Shown here piece by piece: positions 59,360 through 64,000 of a stretch of 64,000 nucleotides of DNA; the first letter of the stretch is position 1; each line of letters opens with the position of its first letter. Under the pieces are notes generated by a model that did no database searches, was not told the DNA's origin, and saw only the letters and a program-made list of their open reading frames with translations. The position numbers were made by a program, and so were the translations under genes. Location: NCBI RefSeq assembly GCF_900215485.1, contig NZ_OCMZ01000001.1:310001-374000 (forward strand), given 5' to 3'. This DNA is from Nitrosovibrio sp. Nv4 (GTDB lineage: Bacteria; Pseudomonadota; Gammaproteobacteria; Burkholderiales; Nitrosomonadaceae).

Positions 59360-60799
59360 TTATCGCCCATAAACATCGTCAAAGCGAACAATATCATCTT
59401 CACCCAGATAGGAGCCCGATTGGACTTCGATCATCTCAAGAGGTACACAACCGGGGTTTACCAACCGGTGTCGCGCACCCAACGGAATAAAGGTCGACTC
59501 ATTTTCGGATACCAGATAACTCGCGTCCCCCCGCGTGACCTGAGCCGTGCCTCGAACGACAATCCAGTGCTCCGCCCGGTGATGGTGCATTTGCAACGAC
59601 AGGGCGGCGCCAGGCTTGACCACGATGCGCTTGACCTGAAAACGCTCACCTGAATCGACACCATCGTACCATCCCCATGGGCGGAATACCTTGCGGTGCA
59701 ACTCGCCTTCCGGCCTGCCCTCACGCTTGAGATGGTCTACGATATTCTTTACCTGTTGAGTCTTGCTCATATGAGCGACGAGAATGGCATCCGGTGTTTC
59801 GACCACCACCATATCTTCTATTCCCACGCATGCTATCAGCCGATGCTCCGCCATGACCAGCATGTTGTGGCAGTTATGCAATAACACATCGCCTTGCGCT
59901 ACATTTCCCTGATGGTCCTTGGGTAGCACCTGCCACAATGAATCCCAGGCGCCGACGTCGGACCAACCAGCTGATAATGGCATCATTACTCCAGCCGGAA
60001 GCGTGTTTTCGCCAACGGCAATACGTTCCATTACCGCATAGTCGATCGAGTCGCTGGGGCATTGCAAGAACGCCTCTTTACCAACACGTACAAAATCTCC
60101 GTCCGTTGAGCCCAAGTCCCATGCCTCATGGCAAGCTGCCAGAATATCGTTCCTACATACTCCCATAGCCGAGAGCCATACTGAGGCGCGCAGCATGAAC
60201 AGGCCGCTGTTCCAGAAGTAAGTGCCTGCATCGAGATAAGCTTGCGCCGTAACGAGATCAGGTTTTTCCACAAAGCGCGCGATGCGGCTGGCACCCGCTG
60301 TACCGATCGGCTTACCCGCCTGGATGTAGCCGTAGCCCGTCTCGGGTGAGTCAGGCGTAATGCCGAAGGTTACGACTGCGCCTTCAGCCGCAAGTATGGC
60401 GCCTTCACGTACTGCCGCCTGAAAACGTGATTTATCCAGAATTACATGATCAGCTGGCATTACCAGCATGACGGGATCTGCCCCATCACGCATCGCAGCC
60501 AGAGCGGCCAGTGTTAGCGCGGGAGCCGTATTACGTCCGACGGGTTCGAGCAGTATCGTCCCCGCTGCTTCCATCAACCGGAGCTGTTCAGCGATGACAA
60601 AACGGTATTCCTCATTGCAAACGACAAGTGGTGCTTCAACTCGCATATCGGCCAACCCCTCCATGCGTCTAAGCGTGGCCTGCAATAACGACTCATCCCC
60701 GATAAGCGGCAAAAGCTGCTTTGGGTATTTCTCGCGAGAAAGGGGCCACAGGCGTGTGCCGGAGCCTCCTGAGAGCACCACAGGGATTAATGATTGCAT
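59360..60799 (-). CDS. manC: Mannose-1-phosphate guanylyltransferase / mannose-6-phosphate isomerase
   Basis: 479-residue bifunctional enzyme supplying GDP-mannose. The N-terminal nucleotidyltransferase has VVLSGGSGTRLWPLSREKYP and KQLLPL; PADHVILD follows. The C-terminal type II isomerase cupin has FRPWGWYDGVDSGERFQVKR, LSLQMHHHRAEHWIVV and NESTFIPLGARHRL. The start at ATG 60799 matches the family; the frame extends to 60898. Its 3' end is the source of the decayed fragments at 54999, 56495 and 57888. Confidence 0.95.
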   Translation of the reverse strand: MQSLIPVVLSGGSGTRLWPLSREKYPKQLLPLIGDESLLQATLRRMEGLADMRVEAPLVVCNEEYRFVIAEQLRLMEAAGTILLEPVGRNTAPALTLAALAAMRDGADPVMLVMPADHVILDKSRFQAAVREGAILAAEGAVVTFGITPDSPETGYGYIQAGKPIGTAGASRIARFVEKPDLVTAQAYLDAGTYFWNSGLFMLRASVWLSAMGVCRNDILAACHEAWDLGSTDGDFVRVGKEAFLQCPSDSIDYAVMERIAVGENTLPAGVMMPLSAGWSDVGAWDSLWQVLPKDHQGNVAQGDVLLHNCHNMLVMAEHRLIACVGIEDMVVVETPDAILVAHMSKTQQVKNIVDHLKREGRPEGELHRKVFRPWGWYDGVDSGERFQVKRIVVKPGAALSLQMHHHRAEHWIVVRGTAQVTRGDASYLVSENESTFIPLGARHRLVNPGCVPLEMIEVQSGSYLGEDDIVRFDDVYGR

Positions 60800-60916
60800 G
60801 GAAAGTTCACCGATGGGTGTGATGCATTTTCTATTTGTAACAGAAGCGGTCCCGCTGCCATGCCAGGACCGGAAACCGGAAAAGAGGAACGTTGGCACTG
60901 CTTCATGTTTTAAACC

Positions 60917-61951
60917 TCAACCTCCATATCCTTCAGGATTGGCGCTTTGCCAGCGCCATGTGTCCGCACACATCTCTCTCAGGCCACGCTCTGCCCGCCA
61001 TTTCAGTAAATCATAGGCCAATCGCGGATCGGCATAGCAGGAGGCTATGTCGCCGGGACGACGGGGAGCAATCTTGTAGGGCACTCTCCGGCCGCTTGCC
61101 TGCTCAAAAGCCTGTACCATATCAAGAACGCTATAGCCCGTGCCAGTTCCCAGATTTACTGTCAGACACCCGGTCAGCTCCGGTGTGCCCGAATCGGCCG
61201 ACGCGTCCAGTGCTTCCAAAGCTTTAAGGTGGCCTAACGCCAGATCGACCACATGAATGTAATCCCTTACGCCCGTTCCATCGGGCGTTGGATAATCGTT
61301 GCCCCACACGTTGAGAATTTCCCGTCTGCCTACCGCTACCTGGGCTATGAAAGGCATCAGATTATCGGGGATACCGCGTGGGTCTTCTCCAATCAAACCG
61401 CTAGTATGGGCTCCAACGGGGTTGAAGTAACGCAGAATACAGAGACGCCAGGAAGAATCACTGTGGTAGAGGTCGCGCAAAATCTCCTCAACGACCAGTT
61501 TGCTCTGTCCATAGGGGTTTGTGGCGGCGAGCGGATGATCCTCGGTCAGTGGCAACCACTTCGGCTCACCGTAGACAGTAGCAGAGGAACTGAATACCAG
61601 TTTTTTTACGCCACATTCACCCATCGCCTCAAGCAAACGCAGGGTGCCGACGACATTGTTGTCGTAATACGCCAAAGGCTGCTTGACCGATTCGCCTACG
61701 GCTTTGAGGCCGGCGAAATGGATTACCGCGCTCGCACCACTCTCATGCAGAGCTGCTGTCAGTGCGGCACGATCCCGGCAATCACCCCGTACCAGGTAGA
61801 GCTTTTTCCCCGTGATACGCTCCACCCTTGCCAATGCCTCGGGATGACTATTGCAAAAATTGTCGAATACGGTGACATCAAGACCGGCGTTAAGCAACTC
61901 GACGCAAGTATGCGAACCAATATAACCAGCACCACCGGTGACAAGAATCAT
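60917..61951 (-). CDS. galE: UDP-glucose 4-epimerase
   Basis: 344-residue SDR epimerase interconverting UDP-glucose and UDP-galactose. [19 protein letters not shown] is the NAD loop, KLVFSSSATVYGEP holds the catalytic Ser/Thr, and NPYGQSKLVVEEIL has the Tyr and Lys. ARRPGDIASCYADP is typical of the C-terminal part. It lies 118 nt upstream of manC on the same strand. Confidence 0.96.
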   Translation of the reverse strand: MILVTGGAGYIGSHTCVELLNAGLDVTVFDNFCNSHPEALARVERITGKKLYLVRGDCRDRAALTAALHESGASAVIHFAGLKAVGESVKQPLAYYDNNVVGTLRLLEAMGECGVKKLVFSSSATVYGEPKWLPLTEDHPLAATNPYGQSKLVVEEILRDLYHSDSSWRLCILRYFNPVGAHTSGLIGEDPRGIPDNLMPFIAQVAVGRREILNVWGNDYPTPDGTGVRDYIHVVDLALGHLKALEALDASADSGTPELTGCLTVNLGTGTGYSVLDMVQAFEQASGRRVPYKIAPRRPGDIASCYADPRLAYDLLKWRAERGLREMCADTWRWQSANPEGYGG

Positions 61952-62099
61952 GGGGGATATCCTGTTGAATGGCTGTTAGCTCTACACTAAATGCTCATTT
62001 CAGCGTTATCATCATTTCGGAGGGAACCACGTTCTTCGTTCGTATCACGTTAAACTCATACGATTACGAGAATGATACAGCCCAAGCGGCTTCAAAGTG

Positions 62100-63230
62100 T
62101 TATGAATTACTAGCGAACTCCCGCGCAAGTATTTCGACAATCCGCTCGGCTGCCTTGCCATCCCACAGATGAGGGCGGCAGCCCTGTTTGCCTTCGCCGC
62201 GCAGTACTTTCCGTACTTCCGCAACTATTCTCGTCGGTTCGGTGCCTGCCAACACATTGCTACCTTCAGCGACGGTTACTGGACGCTCAGTATTGTCGCG
62301 AATGGTAATGCAGGGCACACCGAGAGCCGTGGTTTCTTCCTGCAGGCCGCCGCTATCCGTTAACACGACAGCAGCGTCTTTCCAAAGATTGAGGAAAGGC
62401 ATGTAAGCCTGCGGACCTACCAGCGTTATGTTTGGTCCCAGATCAATTCCGAATTTTTCCAAGTTATTACGCGTGCGGGGATGTACTGGAAAAATTAATG
62501 GTAATTCCGTTGCGATCTCCGTCAGCGCACGACCGACTCGCATCATTATCTCGGCGCTGTCAACATTGCCCGGTCGATGTAGCGTGACCACGCCATAACG
62601 CCCGCTACCCGACTTGCTATTCACCCTATTAGCTGCCTTGAAACAATTTGTTCCGAATTGAGCAGTATCAATGCCGGCAAGCTTTTCTACTTGATATAAT
62701 AAATTATCGATCATTACATGTCCTACGTAATGAATCGCGGAATCATCCTTGCCCTCGCGTTTCAAGTGCGCAACTCCACTTGGTTCTGTAACAAAAAACA
62801 GATCCGAAATGCTATCGGTAACCAGGCGATTGATCTCTTCCGGCATGGTCCTGTCCCCACTGCGCAAGCCCGCTTCAACATGGGCCACCGGGATGCTCAG
62901 CTTCTTCGCAACGATCGCACAGGCGAGCGTCGAATTCACGTCACCCACTACCAGCACAGCATCAGGCCGGTCAGTCTGGCACAGTTCCTCGAATGCTACC
63001 ATGATCCTGCCGGTCTGCTGCGAATGGCTACCTCCACCTGCGGCCATGAATACGTCCGGCTCGGGAATACCAAGCTCCTCAAAAAATACCTCATTCATAT
63101 CCCGGTCGTAATGCTGACCAGTGTGAATAATTTTAAAATCCAGGCCGCCATGAGCACGCATTGCACGCACGATAGGAGCAATTTTCATGAAATTGGGACG
63201 AGCACCGGCAACCAGATAGATATATTTCAC
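62100..63230 (-). CDS. wecB: UDP-N-acetylglucosamine 2-epimerase (non-hydrolysing)
   Basis: 376-residue GT-B-like epimerase making UDP-ManNAc. VAGARPNFMKIAPIVRAM, HTGQHYDRDMNEVFFEELGI, HVEAGLRSGDRTMPEEINR and TDSGGLQEETTALGVP are diagnostic. The start was placed at GTG 63230 because family members begin KYIYLVAGARPNFMK; the frame extends to 63332 with unrelated residues. No matching UDP-ManNAc dehydrogenase lies in the window. 148 nt upstream of galE, same strand. Confidence 0.95.
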   Translation of the reverse strand: MKYIYLVAGARPNFMKIAPIVRAMRAHGGLDFKIIHTGQHYDRDMNEVFFEELGIPEPDVFMAAGGGSHSQQTGRIMVAFEELCQTDRPDAVLVVGDVNSTLACAIVAKKLSIPVAHVEAGLRSGDRTMPEEINRLVTDSISDLFFVTEPSGVAHLKREGKDDSAIHYVGHVMIDNLLYQVEKLAGIDTAQFGTNCFKAANRVNSKSGSGRYGVVTLHRPGNVDSAEIMMRVGRALTEIATELPLIFPVHPRTRNNLEKFGIDLGPNITLVGPQAYMPFLNLWKDAAVVLTDSGGLQEETTALGVPCITIRDNTERPVTVAEGSNVLAGTEPTRIVAEVRKVLRGEGKQGCRPHLWDGKAAERIVEILAREFASNS

Positions 63231-63561
63231 GTGTTGATCTTGCTTACTGCGCTTGTGATCTGCTGCACAAAAAATAAAGGGAAAGCGACGTCTCTCAACA
63301 AAGCTTTCGTCATAAAAGCATTCACCACACAAGTTAAAAGAATTTTGTATCTAATGTTGTTACTGCGGAGCATCAGAAATGAGCAGCCCCGAGAGTGAAA
63401 GGGGAGTCGACGAACCATCGGTCGTTTTCTGCTTTCCTAGCCAACTGACAACTGAATCTCTTCGAATTGCCTGCTATTCTTGTGATGCCCTACCTACGGC
63501 TCAGATCACTTTTTTGGGCTTCGCCGGAACACATCATAACAGAATGGCCGTTGCTCTCAGA
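63231..63561. other. Intergenic region upstream of wecB
   Basis: About 330 nt. No gene or repeat is seen. The first 100 nt are in frame with wecB but do not resemble the family. Confidence 0.4.
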
Positions 63562-64000
63562 TCAGATGATCTCCCTTGCGGCGATAGGCGTGTGTGGATC
63601 CGCTAGAGGTCGGCTTGAGCCAATAAGTGCGGCCGCAGTTGAGATGTGCCAACTGATTAAAGAAAACCCCGCTATTTGCAGGTCCTGTTTCTTGACAGCC
63701 AGCGCCAACCATAGGCATAACCAGACTCCAAATTCTAGTGCCAACCAGACTCCCACGGTAGCTCGTAAGCTATTTCCGAGCAGAATCGCGATTCCCAGGA
63801 CCACCAGGTGTATTCCGGGCGTGAGAATCACAATCCGTTGGCTTAGCACCGCCCGCCACCACCAGGACTTCCCAAGAGCGGAACGCAAAAACATGCCGAC
63901 CGCGTGGGCACGACGATTTCGCCAGAGCCGTCGCACCATATCCCAATTTGACTCCGCGTGACCGGTATGCAACACGGCAGGGTCAGGTAATCGGATTAAT
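63562..64000 (-). CDS. Partial membrane protein, probable C-terminal part of a glycosyltransferase
   Basis: The frame is open from the right edge of the window to the stop at 63562, so only about 145 C-terminal residues are visible. They begin with LPDPAVLHTGHAESNWDMVR, then RRLWRNRRAHAVGMFLRSAL, followed by two membrane helices (ILTPGIHLVVLGIAILLGN and VWLALEFGVWLCLWLALAV). The Asp-Pro-Ala-Val-x-His start and the Arg-rich segment resemble the acceptor-side end of family 2 glycosyltransferases with C-terminal membrane anchors. The catalytic part lies outside the window, so the call is tentative. Confidence 0.5.
   Translation of the reverse strand, partial: LIRLPDPAVLHTGHAESNWDMVRRLWRNRRAHAVGMFLRSALGKSWWWRAVLSQRIVILTPGIHLVVLGIAILLGNSLRATVGVWLALEFGVWLCLWLALAVKKQDLQIAGFSLISWHISTAAALIGSSRPLADPHTPIAAREII

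Overview
The window is a bacterial chromosome segment that opens with a complete F1Fo ATP synthase operon and then carries more than 50 kb of exopolysaccharide and glycan biosynthesis genes of the exosortase A (XrtA)/PEP-CTERM type. The ATP synthase sequences, the PEP-CTERM anchors (VPEPETYA followed by a hydrophobic stretch and an Arg cluster), the XrtA-linked hydrolase, acyl carrier and PrsT genes and the moderate GC content together suggest a betaproteobacterium, most likely a Nitrosospira-like ammonia oxidiser. The genus is an inference; no ammonia-oxidation gene lies in the window.

Layout. 1-7230: a perfect-stem terminator, then atpC-D-G-A-H-F-E-B-I on the minus strand behind a good sigma70-type promoter. 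7356-12242: a secreted protein with an eroded PEP-CTERM tail, a DUF3565/DUF1971 protein, a polysaccharide deacetylase, an O-antigen-ligase-like membrane protein of the XrtA type, and APS kinase (cysC). 12934-18457: a PAPS-type sulfotransferase, two glycosyltransferases and two FkbM-type methyltransferases. 18529-20023: a GC-rich patch with a flippase-like protein and a CapA remnant. 20336-23286: methyltransferase, ATP-grasp ligase and polyprenol-phosphate-type glycosyltransferase. 24050-33303: Wzx-type flippase, CapK/PaaK-like adenylate-forming enzyme, two family 4 glycosyltransferases, a family 39 glycosyltransferase, RffA aminotransferase and WbqC. 33872-36714: an MBOAT acyltransferase with an SGNH-like partner. 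36859-38328: a beta-propeller PEP-CTERM protein. 38754-41505: the XrtA-linked GNAT, acyl carrier protein, hydrolase 2, hydrolase 1 set. 41758-47903: a small TPR protein, tviC/tviB-like UDP-sugar genes and the PrsT TPR lipoprotein. 48233-53600: a desaturase, rfbBDAC and a pseudouridine synthase, followed by tRNA-Val(GAC). 54218-59359: an array of PEP-CTERM genes separated by decayed copies of the manC 3' end. 59360-63975: manC, galE, wecB and a gene cut by the window edge.

How they work together. manC, galE, wecB, rfbBDAC, rffA and the tviB/tviC pair would supply GDP-mannose, UDP-galactose, UDP-ManNAc, dTDP-rhamnose, dTDP-Fuc4N and UDP-GalNAcA. The glycosyltransferases assemble repeat units, the Wzx-like flippase exports them, and the O-antigen-ligase-like protein polymerises or ligates them. 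Sulfation (cysC plus sulfotransferase), deacetylation, O-acylation (MBOAT plus SGNH) and methylation would decorate the product. PEP-CTERM proteins are the expected cargo of an exosortase encoded outside this window.

The least expected structure is the array at 54.2-59.4 kb. Units of (PEP-CTERM gene + upstream flank + 3' end of manC) recur, with the manC tails decayed to different degrees, and two paralogues share a 495-bp block that reads as identical while their N-terminal halves have diverged.
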